DNA of 64,000 bases. Source: Deinococcus betulae. GTDB taxonomy: Bacteria > Deinococcota > Deinococci > Deinococcales > Deinococcaceae. Positions 19,402 through 28,952 of the stretch are shown piece after piece; positions within the stretch are counted from its first letter, which is position 1; every line of letters starts with the position of its first letter. The notes beneath the pieces were generated by a model, which saw nothing but the letters and a program-made list of their open reading frames with translations, ran no database searches and was not told where the DNA came from. Both the position numbers and the translations under genes were made by a program. Location of the stretch: contig NZ_JAIQXU010000023.1 in NCBI RefSeq assembly GCF_020166395.1, forward strand, positions 1 through 64,000, given 5' to 3'.

Positions 19402-20646
19402 ATGACCCGCCGCGTCCGCGCCGTGGCTGTGCAGCCCCAGTGGCACGCCAGCGACTTTACCAGTGCCCGGCGGTTTCGCGCCTGGCTGCGCGCCCAGCTG
19501 GAAAGCAGCCGCCCGCACCTCGCGCCTGACCGTCCCAATCTGGTGGTGCTGACCGAACTCAATGGCCTGCCGCTGGTGCTGCGCGGCGGCGGCTGGGCGC
19601 TGGGGCTGGGCACCTTTCAGCGAGTGATGCTGGCGCTGTTTGTGGCCCGCCTGCCCCGCACCCTGCCCACGCTGCTGCGCGAACGGGTGTCGCCTGTGCG
19701 CGCCCTGCAACTGGCCGACATTGACCGTAATACGGCGCTGTACCTCCAGACATGCCGTGACCTGGCCCGCGAGTACGGCGTGTACCTCTGCTGCGGCTCG
19801 GCGCCCATGCCCCGCTACGAGGTCCGTGGAGGCCGCTTGCGGCGTGCGCCGGGCGTCCTGACCAATCAGACGGTGCTGTTTGACCCCCAGGGTCAGCTGA
19901 TTGGCACCGCCGACAAAGTGCACTTGACGCCCGATGAGGAAGCGGATGGCGTGGACTTGACCCCCGGCCGCCTGGAGGAGCTGCGTGTGTTTCCGACTCC
20001 GGCCGGTGACCTGGGGGTGGCGATCAGCCTGGACGCGTTCCGGGCCGACGTGATTGCCCGTCTGGAGGCCCAGGGCTGCACCGTGCTGCTTCAGCCGGAC
20101 GCCAACGGCGCGCCTTGGACGGCCAAGGAAGGCCTGCCCCCCGACCCGGCCCATGTGCGCGACCAGCCGGTGGCCTGGCTGGAAAGCAGCTGGCAGGTGA
20201 CAGCCACCAGCTCTCAAATTCGGTATGCCGTCAACCCGATGGTGGTGGGCAACCTGCTGGACCTGACGTTCGACGGCCAGAGCGCCATCACCGGGCCAGC
20301 AGAGGAGGCCAGTGCGCCGCAGAGCTACGTCCTGACCGAGCCTCGCCCCGGCTTTCTGGCCCTGGCTCCGTGGGTGGCCACCGGCGAGTCAGAGGCGCTG
20401 CGGCAGACCGGTCGGCAATTGGCCGCCCACAGTGGATACGCCCAGGAAAACGCCTACCATCAGACAGTCCTGAGTGCGGACCTGACCTTGCCTAAGAGCC
20501 ACCTAGCGCCGCCGCCCCCTACGGCCCACGAAGAAGCCCTGCGCGCCCTCTTGCGTGGTGAGGTGCAGTGGCCGCGCCGGGCACCACTGATGGTGTGGGC
20601 AGCGCTTCTGGGCGCGGGCGTTCTGCTGCTGCGCCGTTGGCGTTGA
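19402..20646 (+). CDS. Nitrilase-superfamily protein lacking the catalytic cysteine
   Basis: A 414-residue protein of the carbon-nitrogen hydrolase fold. Of the Glu-Lys-Cys triad, E52 (VVLTELNG) and K172 (TADKVHL) are present. The Cys position in the usual I-C-x-D motif reads AISLDAF, so Ser209 replaces Cys. This argues against ordinary amidase/nitrilase activity. A long insert follows E52, and a C-terminal hydrophobic segment (LMVWAALLGAGVLLL) before RRWR suggests membrane anchoring. ATG 19402 is 5 nt after TAGGCT. The stop overlaps the promoter of the tRNA cluster. Confidence 0.82.
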   Translation: MTRRVRAVAVQPQWHASDFTSARRFRAWLRAQLESSRPHLAPDRPNLVVLTELNGLPLVLRGGGWALGLGTFQRVMLALFVARLPRTLPTLLRERVSPVRALQLADIDRNTALYLQTCRDLAREYGVYLCCGSAPMPRYEVRGGRLRRAPGVLTNQTVLFDPQGQLIGTADKVHLTPDEEADGVDLTPGRLEELRVFPTPAGDLGVAISLDAFRADVIARLEAQGCTVLLQPDANGAPWTAKEGLPPDPAHVRDQPVAWLESSWQVTATSSQIRYAVNPMVVGNLLDLTFDGQSAITGPAEEASAPQSYVLTEPRPGFLALAPWVATGESEALRQTGRQLAAHSGYAQENAYHQTVLSADLTLPKSHLAPPPPTAHEEALRALLRGEVQWPRRAPLMVWAALLGAGVLLLRRWR

Positions 20647-20671
20647 CAAGTTCGGCCCTCCCTCATATACT
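20643..20671 (+). promoter_or_regulatory. Consensus promoter of the tRNA cluster
   Basis: TTGACA (20643-20648), 17 bp, TATACT (20666-20671). The boxes match the vegetative consensus almost perfectly and lie 43 bp before the first mature tRNA-Ser base. Confidence 0.88.
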
Positions 20672-20714
20672 TCCCCTCGCGCTTAGGACAACCGACAGCG
20701 CGCCCCGCCAGAAG

Positions 20715-20803
<89 letters not shown>

Positions 20804-20826
20804 GTATGACAACCCACAGACGGTAT

Positions 20827-20918
<92 letters not shown>

Positions 20919-20931
20919 ACTGTCATCTCGG

Positions 20932-21010
<79 letters not shown>

Positions 21011-21016
21011 CAAGGA

Positions 21017-21040
21017 AGATCCGCCGCAAGGCGGATCTTT
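21017..21040 (+). terminator. Terminator of the tRNA cluster
   Basis: AGATCCGCC (21017-21025) and GGCGGATCT (21030-21038) form a perfect stem with a GCAA tetraloop, ending in TTT. It is 7 nt past tRNA-Arg and also lies just beyond the stop of jetD on the other strand. Confidence 0.88.
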
Positions 21041-21066
21041 TGCTGTTTATCACTGTCGTGGTCAGA

Positions 21067-22191
21067 CTACAAAGACGCCCACCAAGCCCGCAGGCTGCGT
21101 TCGGTCAGCATTTCTTCTGCGACTCGGCGGTTGTTGGCCAAAATAGGATCAACCCGCTTCTGAATTTCTTCTGGCAGCCAAGCCAGATCGGTTTTCCTGT
21201 GTCTCTTGTTTTCTTGTACAGCCAAACCGTCAGGGCGGTTAATTCGCATACGTGGATCATCAAGGCCATTTAACATGGCCAGGTAAGCCCCAACTGCTGG
21301 GACGACCGGCGGTAAGCCAGCTCCTTGGGCCTTCAAAGCGGATCTGGCCGCCATTGCGATCCCAGGCCAATCTAAGTCTCCTACGTAATCGATGCGCTGC
21401 AGGGGTTGGCCGATTTTCTGGCGATAAGCCTCTGACTTCTGGATATCTGCGAAAGCGAGTACAGAGCGCTGAAAGTTGCCGCCCCCGCCGAAGGCAATGA
21501 TGCCGTAAGGTCGCTTGACCAGGGTTTTTAGGACGCTAAGGGCCAAGTTATATGGCTCTTCGTTTTCGAAAACTAATGCCAAAGGCGGGCCGTCAAGAAT
21601 CTCATGGGTCAGTGGGAGCGTGGCCGAAGCGCAGTTGAGCAGCGAAGAACTAAGCTGCCCACTTTTGAAGAGCGAGCCTTTGAGTAGTTGTCCCAAACGT
21701 TTATCGTCTCCGGTCAACTGAATAGAACGGTGCCTGAGGGTAGCGGCATCTTCGAACCACCCTTCCATGAGCCCTTGCTGGACTTTGCGGAGAAAATTGT
21801 CGTGCGCCTCGTCTAACGTTTCCAAATCCAGAATCCATTCCAGTTGTGGATGCCAGTACTCCGTTTTCCACCAAGGGTGGCGTGGTGGTTTTGGAATCCG
21901 GACACGAGTAACTTTCTTTGGCAGTCGCGGGATACCAGAATCATCCCATTGCTGGCCATTTTCAGCTGGCAAGTTAATGACGCCCTGCTCCTGTGCGTAG
22001 CGCAAAGCCTCTCGGAGCCACGCGCGCCGATCTGGGATGCCTGGGCGGTGGGCGAATACCTGCGTGAATTCGGCATGCAGCTGCTCTAGCGAAATCGTCT
22101 TGGTTCCTGGCCGCAGCTTAAGCTGGCGCAACCGCTCAGTGAATTCATCGTACCAGCGGGGGTCTACGTCAGTTCTGGGGGTTTCACTCAT
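21067..22191 (-). CDS. jetD: Wadjet defence protein JetD (Toprim nuclease subunit)
   Basis: A 374-residue protein. In Wadjet systems JetD is the Toprim-fold nuclease that cuts closed circular DNA after the SMC complex has extruded it. The C-terminal half carries the Toprim pattern: VFENEEPYN (E209/E211), a strand IIAFGGGGNF, and YVGDLDWPG (D272 and D274, the D-x-D metal site). The N-terminal ~190 residues form the arm that binds the SMC-kleisin part. It overlaps the jetC stop by 8 nt and is the last gene of the operon. Base composition is lower in GC than the flanks. Confidence 0.85.
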   Translation of the reverse strand: MSETPRTDVDPRWYDEFTERLRQLKLRPGTKTISLEQLHAEFTQVFAHRPGIPDRRAWLREALRYAQEQGVINLPAENGQQWDDSGIPRLPKKVTRVRIPKPPRHPWWKTEYWHPQLEWILDLETLDEAHDNFLRKVQQGLMEGWFEDAATLRHRSIQLTGDDKRLGQLLKGSLFKSGQLSSSLLNCASATLPLTHEILDGPPLALVFENEEPYNLALSVLKTLVKRPYGIIAFGGGGNFQRSVLAFADIQKSEAYRQKIGQPLQRIDYVGDLDWPGIAMAARSALKAQGAGLPPVVPAVGAYLAMLNGLDDPRMRINRPDGLAVQENKRHRKTDLAWLPEEIQKRVDPILANNRRVAEEMLTERSLRAWWASL

Positions 22192-25100
22192 CGCCTGGCT
22201 CCTGTTCTATGCGGCCTAACCGCACGACCTCTACAAGGCTGTGGCCCGTGCCGGTGTGCCGCTTCTCGTTGCGCAACTGCACCACGTTGGGCATGGTGCG
22301 GACGGCTTCTAAGTCCTGCACGCCTGTCGCGTAAATTAGCTGAATGGACATCGCGCGCGCCATGTCCCGCTGCAAGGTCAAGAGCTTGACGCGCGAAGAA
22401 GCCCCCACTGGATTGTCGAGAATCAGGGTGCCGGTGAGGGATAGGGGCTGTGCAGATACCACCTGGGCCCGCTCGCGGGCGCGCTGACGGGCAAGGGCGC
22501 AGTACAGCAGCACCGCACTCGTCAGGCGCTCGCCGCCACTTTCTTTAGCCATCATCGTGATGGGCAAGTGCTTAGGCGGCGCGTCCACATCGGGAAACAG
22601 CACCTCAACCCGGATGGGATGGGCGAGCTTGCGCACGGCCCGCTGGACCAGGTCTGGGCCCTGGAACTCGGTCTGGTCTCTCACCATGTCGTTTAGAAGG
22701 TTGCCAATTAGTGCTCGCCGTTCGCTCTGAGGTAGGGGAGCCGGCAGTGTGATTTTTAGAAAGCGTTGCCCGCTGAGGGTGCCCGCGCCTTCGGGCAGAA
22801 CCGAGTTGGACGAGAGGCTTTTCAGGAGGCCGGTGCCGCGCTCGGCCAGGCTGAGCGTTTCTGTAATCAGTAGCTCCCGATGTTTGTCTGCGTCCTCAAG
22901 CGACGCTTCAATGGTTCGCCGACGCAGATCCAATTCGTTGTACACCTGGTCGGCACTTTGTTCCAAGTCTTCCGATGACCAGTCCGAAAGCTTTTTGGCC
23001 AACTTGATCGTACTGCCTGCCAGGGTACGGTCAAAGGCCCGGCCCGCCGTCTCCTGCCGCCCTCTCAGGTCGTGCCAACGGTTCTGCTGTTTGTGCAGCG
23101 TGGAAGCGAGGTTCTCTACATGAGCTGCGAAGCCTTGATCGGCCGGAGGTTCGCCGGCTGTCTGCGCCGCTGCCGTCCGTTCTTTCAATAGGTCGTCGTA
23201 TCGGTCAAGCAGTTGCCTAAGTGTTATCTGGTGGTCTGTCCAGAGACGCCGCGGCTCCTCAGCGGCTTTGCTGGCTTTTTCCATCTGCTCAAGCCGTTCC
23301 TCCAGCCGGTCCAGCGCGGCGCTTGCCTCCTCGCCTTTCCGCTTTGCCGCCTGAACGCGTTGCCACAGGCTCGTCGAGTCTAGGGCCTGCTCGTCAGGCT
23401 CAAGTGTGCGCTTGAGCTGAACGTACTGGCCTTGATGATGCTCAAGCTGTGTCTGCACAGAGCGCCAGGTCTGCATCATGCGTTCTTTGGCTGACAGTGC
23501 CGCGTCCCGCGTCCACTCAATATCCTGAATCCGCTGCTGAAGGCGGCCCTTATCGTCTAGCGTCTCAAGGGCAGCGCGCACTTCCAGTTCGGGGATGTGC
23601 GGGGGGCACGTTTGCTGAAAGGCCGTGCGCGTGGCCTGAAGGTTGTCTTGCGCTGCCTGCAACTCAGCTTTGAGGGCGTGCCCCTGCGTTTTCTGGTCAA
23701 TGCTGCCGCACAGCAGACTGTGACGCTCCCGGCAAGCGTCTACATCGTCCGCCGTTGGTGTGGGCAGGGCGCCCTCCAAGTAGGCCACAGCGCGCGCTTC
23801 GTGGAGTGCAGCGGCAGCCGCCTGATCTAACTCCTGTGCGGCCCCCCGCAGTTGACGGGCGTGCGCCTCCTGCTCTTTGCTGCGGCGCTCTGTCTCGTCG
23901 GCCTGCCGTTCAAGGGTCCGCACGTCCGCTTCGTCCTGGAAGATGCTGAGTTCAAGTGCCGTAGCTTGCGCTTCGTCTCCGTAGAGTTCGAGGTGAACCT
24001 TCAACCGGCTTGTCTGCTCCAGAATGAGGCGGCTGCGTGTCTGGGCCTGCTCCAATTGCTGCTCAAGCTGTTGCTGACGCGCGCGCCGAACGTTCTGCTC
24101 GCCAGCCAGTTCGCTCAGGTGGGCCTGGGCGGCCTGCCAGGCTTGTCGGCTGGCCGTGACCTCTGCCTCCTGCGTCTCGAAAAAGCCCTGCGGATAGCGC
24201 TGAAGGTAAGTGTCTAGCCGGTCGCTTAGCTCCCGCAGTTCATGGCCCTCGGCCTGAAGTTCATCGCTCCTGGCGCGCAGAGTCTCCAACTGCTGCTCGC
24301 GCACCAGGGCTTCGCGCCGTCCGGCCTCCTCATCAAAATGGGCGTCGCTGGTGGGCCCGACGACAAACCGCTGGGTGCCCTCGGGCAGAGTTGCCCGGAA
24401 GAGTGGCGTGCGGGCTGCCACCACCACAGGGGCGTCCAGCGTCAGCGCCGCGCTCAGCAGTGCGGTTTTTGCTCGGTCGAGGTCCCGGTCAAGAACGAGA
24501 ACACCACGCACCAGTTCGGGGGCGCGCTCTATGAATTCCTGCGCCTTCGCCCGAGTCTCTATTTGGGCCACATGGTCCCAGCCGGACCAACTGCGTACGC
24601 TGGCCTCTTCCAAGGCCGCCCGCACGGCCACGACGTCGCGGGCGGGTGGCAAGAGCGACCGTGTATGCAGGTGCTCCAGAATTCGCTCTTCTTCTGTCAG
24701 CTGGGCCTGAACGTCCAGCCGCCGCTGGTCCGTGTCGGTCCGCTGGCTGCGCAATAGACGGGCCGTTGCCGGCGAGAGTGTGTCGAGGTCTGGGTCGTTC
24801 ATCAGGGCGCGGCTCAGCATGGGGTGCAGGGTCAGGGCGTCACGTTGCCCGCGCGCGTCCTCCAACTCGGCGCCGGCCCGGTGATGGCGGTCTTCAGCAA
24901 GTCGCTCCTGACTTTCTGCCGCCAAGCGGCGCTCCGTCCACGCCTGGGCTTGGTCTTCCAGCAGGCGCCGCTCGCCCCGCAGGGCCTCACGGCTGAAGTC
25001 TGTTGCTGCCTGCTGCTCTTGCCAGCGGGTTAGGCCTTCAGCCAGTGGCTCATCGGGCTCTAGGGTGCCTTGCTGACGCAGTGTGTCTATGGCCAGGCGC

Positions 25101-26527
25101 CGCTTGTCGAGTTTCTGGCGGTCATTTATGGCCCGTTGGGCTGCCCGGCTCGCTTGATTCCTTGCGCCCTTGGCGTCTTTCTGGTCGTGCTGGACGGTTT
25201 GTTCAAGGGCCTCCGCGTCCAGGCGCTTCTGGCCTGCCTCAGCACGCCTTGCCTCTGCCCTGGCCACCAGCGCCCCGGCCAGTTGACGGGCCGCGACCCG
25301 AACATCGGCCCATTCGGGCTTGAGCGCCTCATTCTCTCTTTGCAGCAGCGCTTCGAGGGTCCGCAGTCGGCCTTCACTGCGTTCAACCTCTAGCAGGCTG
25401 GGGGCCAATCGCCAGACCTGCTGGGCCTGGTCAGCGGCGGCATAGCGGGCCTGTTCTCCCTCACTTTCCTTTTTGAAGTGTCCCGCCTCTTTCGTGAGCC
25501 GCAGTCGTTCTAAAGCAGTGGCGTGGTCCTGGTGTTCTTGCTTCGCAAGCCCGAGCCGCTTCTTCTCCTGCTTCGCTTCCTCAAGGCGCGCTGCCAGGCT
25601 GACCACGGCCGCCTCCGCTTCGGCTCGCCGCCGCTGAGCATAGGTGTGAAGCAGCTCTAGACGCGCGGCCAGTTCCCCCAGTTGGACGCGGGCCAGGTGC
25701 CGCTCGGCCGAGACGCTTTGAATCTCCTGCACATGTGGCAGCAGCGCGCGAATCAACTCAAGGCCCGGCAAGTGCTGTTCGAGCCGCTTCTTAAGGGACT
25801 CGCTGTAGGTGGTCAGATTTTTGGCCACCCCTTGCCCATGCTCAGGATTCATCGCCAGGTCGAGGAAAAAGTTGACGAAAGCGTCGGATTCCCGGAAGCG
25901 GAAGAGGTCCTCTGCGCCGCCTTCACGGGCATTCATGACCCGCTGATAGCCGAAGAGGTCCGGGTCAATTCGCCTCTTGTCGAGCATTCCCTGCCATTCC
26001 TGCAGCAGGTGGGTTTCGTGGGCTTCGGCGCTCGGATGCGCTGTGGTGAGGTTCTGCCAGGCCTGTTTAAAGCCATGCATGGTGAGGGCTCGACCGCGCT
26101 CGTCCTGTAAGGGCAGGCGGTCTAGAGTGATAGCGCCTTGTACGCGAGACGCGAAAAACAGCCGTTCCAGTGTATTTGGGTCCCGCGGATTCCACTCGTA
26201 GAACGCGCCGGTCAGAAACCACTGCGGCAGATCATCCTTAGCGACGTCAAGCTGCCACTCGGCGACTACGACCCCACGCGTTTCAGGCAGCACGTAGTCT
26301 TCCAGCAGGCGGTCACTTTGCCCCGCCTTGCCCAGAAATTGGCGGCGGTTGGGTTGCAACAAAGAGAAAAAGAGATTGAGGATGGACGATTTGCCGCCGC
26401 CGTTGCGCAGCCACAGCGTAGAGTCGATGGGCCGCCTAGATTGGTCGTGAAAAGGAATGGTCACGTCGTCAAACCGGGCCTTAGGGTGGCCGACATTGAT
26501 TAGGCGCAACTTGGTTAGACGCGGCAT
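22184..26527 (-). CDS. jetC: Wadjet defence protein JetC (SMC/MukB-like ATPase)
   Basis: A 1447-residue SMC-type ATPase that dimerises and extrudes DNA loops. The head is split between the two ends. Walker A (WLRNGGGKSS) is at residues 39-48; the signature KESGGERLTSA and Walker B come near the C terminus. About 1000 residues between them are Leu/Glu/Gln/Arg-rich coiled coil with a hinge-like break in the middle. Walker B reads LILDNPVG, so Asn replaces the usual catalytic Glu. ATG 26527 shares one base with the jetB stop (TGATG). It follows jetA and jetB, whose products close the ring. Confidence 0.9.
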   Translation of the reverse strand: MPRLTKLRLINVGHPKARFDDVTIPFHDQSRRPIDSTLWLRNGGGKSSILNLFFSLLQPNRRQFLGKAGQSDRLLEDYVLPETRGVVVAEWQLDVAKDDLPQWFLTGAFYEWNPRDPNTLERLFFASRVQGAITLDRLPLQDERGRALTMHGFKQAWQNLTTAHPSAEAHETHLLQEWQGMLDKRRIDPDLFGYQRVMNAREGGAEDLFRFRESDAFVNFFLDLAMNPEHGQGVAKNLTTYSESLKKRLEQHLPGLELIRALLPHVQEIQSVSAERHLARVQLGELAARLELLHTYAQRRRAEAEAAVVSLAARLEEAKQEKKRLGLAKQEHQDHATALERLRLTKEAGHFKKESEGEQARYAAADQAQQVWRLAPSLLEVERSEGRLRTLEALLQRENEALKPEWADVRVAARQLAGALVARAEARRAEAGQKRLDAEALEQTVQHDQKDAKGARNQASRAAQRAINDRQKLDKRRLAIDTLRQQGTLEPDEPLAEGLTRWQEQQAATDFSREALRGERRLLEDQAQAWTERRLAAESQERLAEDRHHRAGAELEDARGQRDALTLHPMLSRALMNDPDLDTLSPATARLLRSQRTDTDQRRLDVQAQLTEEERILEHLHTRSLLPPARDVVAVRAALEEASVRSWSGWDHVAQIETRAKAQEFIERAPELVRGVLVLDRDLDRAKTALLSAALTLDAPVVVAARTPLFRATLPEGTQRFVVGPTSDAHFDEEAGRREALVREQQLETLRARSDELQAEGHELRELSDRLDTYLQRYPQGFFETQEAEVTASRQAWQAAQAHLSELAGEQNVRRARQQQLEQQLEQAQTRSRLILEQTSRLKVHLELYGDEAQATALELSIFQDEADVRTLERQADETERRSKEQEAHARQLRGAAQELDQAAAAALHEARAVAYLEGALPTPTADDVDACRERHSLLCGSIDQKTQGHALKAELQAAQDNLQATRTAFQQTCPPHIPELEVRAALETLDDKGRLQQRIQDIEWTRDAALSAKERMMQTWRSVQTQLEHHQGQYVQLKRTLEPDEQALDSTSLWQRVQAAKRKGEEASAALDRLEERLEQMEKASKAAEEPRRLWTDHQITLRQLLDRYDDLLKERTAAAQTAGEPPADQGFAAHVENLASTLHKQQNRWHDLRGRQETAGRAFDRTLAGSTIKLAKKLSDWSSEDLEQSADQVYNELDLRRRTIEASLEDADKHRELLITETLSLAERGTGLLKSLSSNSVLPEGAGTLSGQRFLKITLPAPLPQSERRALIGNLLNDMVRDQTEFQGPDLVQRAVRKLAHPIRVEVLFPDVDAPPKHLPITMMAKESGGERLTSAVLLYCALARQRARERAQVVSAQPLSLTGTLILDNPVGASSRVKLLTLQRDMARAMSIQLIYATGVQDLEAVRTMPNVVQLRNEKRHTGTGHSLVEVVRLGRIEQEPGDE

Positions 26528-27261
26528 CAGCCCTCCTCTGCGGCAGGGGTCAGAGCCCGCTTAACGGCGGCGTGGACCCGGCTTGCCGCGTAGTCCTGTA
26601 CCAGCACCTGATAGCGCCATAGGGGCCGGTACGTCTGGTCTTTGCGCTGAAAACAGCGTTGCTTGCACAGATGTTCGAGCGCGTATTCGATGACGCGGCG
26701 CGTGGTCAGGGCCGACGCCCGGTGGTCCTTGGTATCGCGGTGCGCCAGACGATGCTTGTAGACTCGCCAGGCTTCGTGCAGGCCGCTGGTGTCGCTGTGG
26801 AGTGGGTCTGGGCCTTGCGCAGCCGCTTCATCCATCCGGTTCACGATCTGGCGCAGGGTGTCTTCAATTTCATCCACCGTCACGGGGTTGCGGGCCAGGG
26901 TGGCGTCGCCCAGCAGGTCGGTGGCCCGTGGATAGACGGTGGCGGCAATGGCCACATGAACCAGGCCGTCCAGCAGGCGGGTCTCCTCGCTGGCGGCGGA
27001 TGGCCGGTAGGCGCTGGCCTGCGCCGCAAACACAGAGCCGGGTGCGGGGATCAGCACCATGCCGTGCTCCGCACTAGCCTCCAGAATCTCCAGCTCTAAG
27101 CCGGCCGCGACCTGCTGAACGGTCTCGCGGAAGTCAAGGCGGTCCAGATACCGAGCGAGGAGATTGCGATACTCGTCATTCCGTTGTGGGTGAGTGCTGG
27201 GCCGCAGCGCCCACTGCACCAGGCGGCCAGCGGCGTGGTGAGCGTCTTGTGATGCCGTCAT
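26527..27261 (-). CDS. jetB: Wadjet defence protein JetB (MukE/KITE-like)
   Basis: A 244-residue protein with the size and helical character of the KITE/MukE-like subunit that binds the kleisin JetA. No enzymatic motif is expected. The assignment rests mainly on its place between JetA and JetC. The segments RRVIEYALEHLCKQRCF and RPLWRYQVLVQDYAA look like a C-terminal winged-helix domain. The ATG overlaps the jetA stop (ATGA) and its own stop overlaps jetC, implying fixed stoichiometry. Confidence 0.75.
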   Translation of the reverse strand: MTASQDAHHAAGRLVQWALRPSTHPQRNDEYRNLLARYLDRLDFRETVQQVAAGLELEILEASAEHGMVLIPAPGSVFAAQASAYRPSAASEETRLLDGLVHVAIAATVYPRATDLLGDATLARNPVTVDEIEDTLRQIVNRMDEAAAQGPDPLHSDTSGLHEAWRVYKHRLAHRDTKDHRASALTTRRVIEYALEHLCKQRCFQRKDQTYRPLWRYQVLVQDYAASRVHAAVKRALTPAAEEG

Positions 27262-28952
27262 GAGGTGTTCTCCTGTTCTACGTTCAGCCAGTTCAGCGTG
27301 AGTTCGTCGCCGTAGAAACCAGCCGTTTCAAACAATGTGCCTTCGCGCTCGGCCTTCAGTGGCGACGGCCGATCATCCTCGAATGCCTGAAGGGCCCTGA
27401 GCCCCAGGTATTCCAGAACGGCCTGGGGCTGCTCTTCTTGCGCTGCCGTGTTCAGGAGATCCGAAAGGCGTGTGGCCCCCCGCCCCAGGTAAGCCTGCCC
27501 TGCCGCCTGAATCTCAGGCGGGTAACGCTGCGGATCGGGCACTGCCTCTTCCCAGATCAGCGCTGTCGCCTCAGTGCTTTCGGCTGGAATGGCCCGTTTA
27601 GGCCGGAGGAGCCACGACACCAAGTCCGTGAGAGAGAAGACTTGAGGTGCCTCCACCGGCAGCAAGGTGGACCAGATTGGCAGCGCCTCATCCGGCAGTC
27701 CCTCTCTCGCCGCGTCGCCTTCAAGCGCAGTTAAGGCCTGCGTACCGGGAGCGGCAAGAAGAGGTTCGAGGACCTCGCTGAACAGGTTGGGTAGATGGGC
27801 ACGCGCTCGGGGTACAAAAGCCTGCCGGTCCTGTTCGGCGAAAAAGACTTCCCGCGCTTCCAGCAGGACATGGTGAAGGTTGGTGTGGCGAATAAAGCAC
27901 TCGTCAATCAGGGTGGCAATGCGCGCCACTTGCTGGGCTTTCTCACTGCCCAGTGGCAATTGCTCCAAGCGGTCACGCGCTGTTTGAACGATCTCCTGCT
28001 CGACTCGCAGCCGGCCGCTCAGGTGACTAAGCCCCTCGCTCAGCATGCGCGGCACTTCGCTCTGCCAGTCCACCCGTGTCACGTCCCGCCGTGTGTCCCG
28101 CAGCAAGCGGTCGAATTTCTCCTGCAGCTGAACCGAGCGGGCCCGCGCGTCCTGGGCAAAGTGCACTGCCTCGTCAAAACGCCCGCGGTCGATCTGGGAT
28201 TTGATGACCCCTTCAAGGGCCGCCTGGGCGTCTTCAATCGCCAGATCAAGCGCGCCGAGGTACATGTTGGTGGCTTCCGTGGACAGCCGGAGGGCAAACT
28301 GCCCGCCTTCCACAAACCGCTCTTCGAGAAGGTGAAACGGCACATCGCGCTTTGCCAGCCGGTTGTTCTCGAAGTCTGCGTAGGTGGCGATGAAAGGTCG
28401 CCGGGCATCTTCATCCCTTCGCAGGCGACCCAGCAGCCGACTGACAAAGGCAGCCTGTCGCCCCCGGTGGGACGGCACGTTGGCGGCAAGGTCCATCTGA
28501 TGCAGAAGGGGTTGCAACTCCTTGAAGACATCTTCTTCACTCACCTGCACGCCGAAGCCGGTGGACTCGACAATTAGGTCAAACGCCTTCAGAGCCAGCG
28601 CGATGGTGTCGTATTGCCTGGTGTCCTCGTCGCGCTTGGTGTCCCATTCGCGCAGAGCCAGGATGGGCCCTAGAGTCAGGAGAGTCCGTGAGCGCTTGGG
28701 CAGGTGCTCAGGCCAGGACACCTCTTTCTGTTCCAGTCGTGGCAGCTGGCGCATGATCTGGTCTTCCCATTCCAGAGGTACAGGAACTGGCCCAAGCTCC
28801 CGTGCCAGAGCCATCACGTCGTCAAGGTGGCTGTAAACAATGTCGGCGCAGCTTGGACATTCGCCCAGATGGGTCTGAATCTCTTCTAATTCGGCTTCGG
28901 GAAGACGCCCAGACGCGTAGGCCAGTAAGCGTTCTTCATCAATGTGAGTCAT
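27258..28952 (-). CDS. jetA: JetA-like Wadjet kleisin with N-terminal anti-sigma zinc domain
   Basis: 564 residues. The first ~45 match a zinc-binding anti-sigma (zf-HC2) domain: MTHIDEERLLAYASGRLP followed by H28-x3-C32-x2-C35 (HLGECPSC). From about residue 75 on the protein is a long helical kleisin/MukF-like subunit. The block FALRLSTEATNMYLGAL...IEDAQAALEGVIKSQIDRGR and the later RDTRRDVTRVDW resemble, as I recall, JetA-type proteins. There is no membrane segment, unlike many anti-sigma proteins. It overlaps the sigma-factor gene by 14 nt. The inference is that JetA sequesters the sigma factor; the zinc module could alternatively be purely structural. Confidence 0.78.
   Translation of the reverse strand: MTHIDEERLLAYASGRLPEAELEEIQTHLGECPSCADIVYSHLDDVMALARELGPVPVPLEWEDQIMRQLPRLEQKEVSWPEHLPKRSRTLLTLGPILALREWDTKRDEDTRQYDTIALALKAFDLIVESTGFGVQVSEEDVFKELQPLLHQMDLAANVPSHRGRQAAFVSRLLGRLRRDEDARRPFIATYADFENNRLAKRDVPFHLLEERFVEGGQFALRLSTEATNMYLGALDLAIEDAQAALEGVIKSQIDRGRFDEAVHFAQDARARSVQLQEKFDRLLRDTRRDVTRVDWQSEVPRMLSEGLSHLSGRLRVEQEIVQTARDRLEQLPLGSEKAQQVARIATLIDECFIRHTNLHHVLLEAREVFFAEQDRQAFVPRARAHLPNLFSEVLEPLLAAPGTQALTALEGDAAREGLPDEALPIWSTLLPVEAPQVFSLTDLVSWLLRPKRAIPAESTEATALIWEEAVPDPQRYPPEIQAAGQAYLGRGATRLSDLLNTAAQEEQPQAVLEYLGLRALQAFEDDRPSPLKAEREGTLFETAGFYGDELTLNWLNVEQENTS

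Noticed and set aside
21765..26503. Plus-strand open frames opposite jetC and jetD
   Set aside because: They run antisense to a complete SMC protein with clear motifs and have no start signals of their own.
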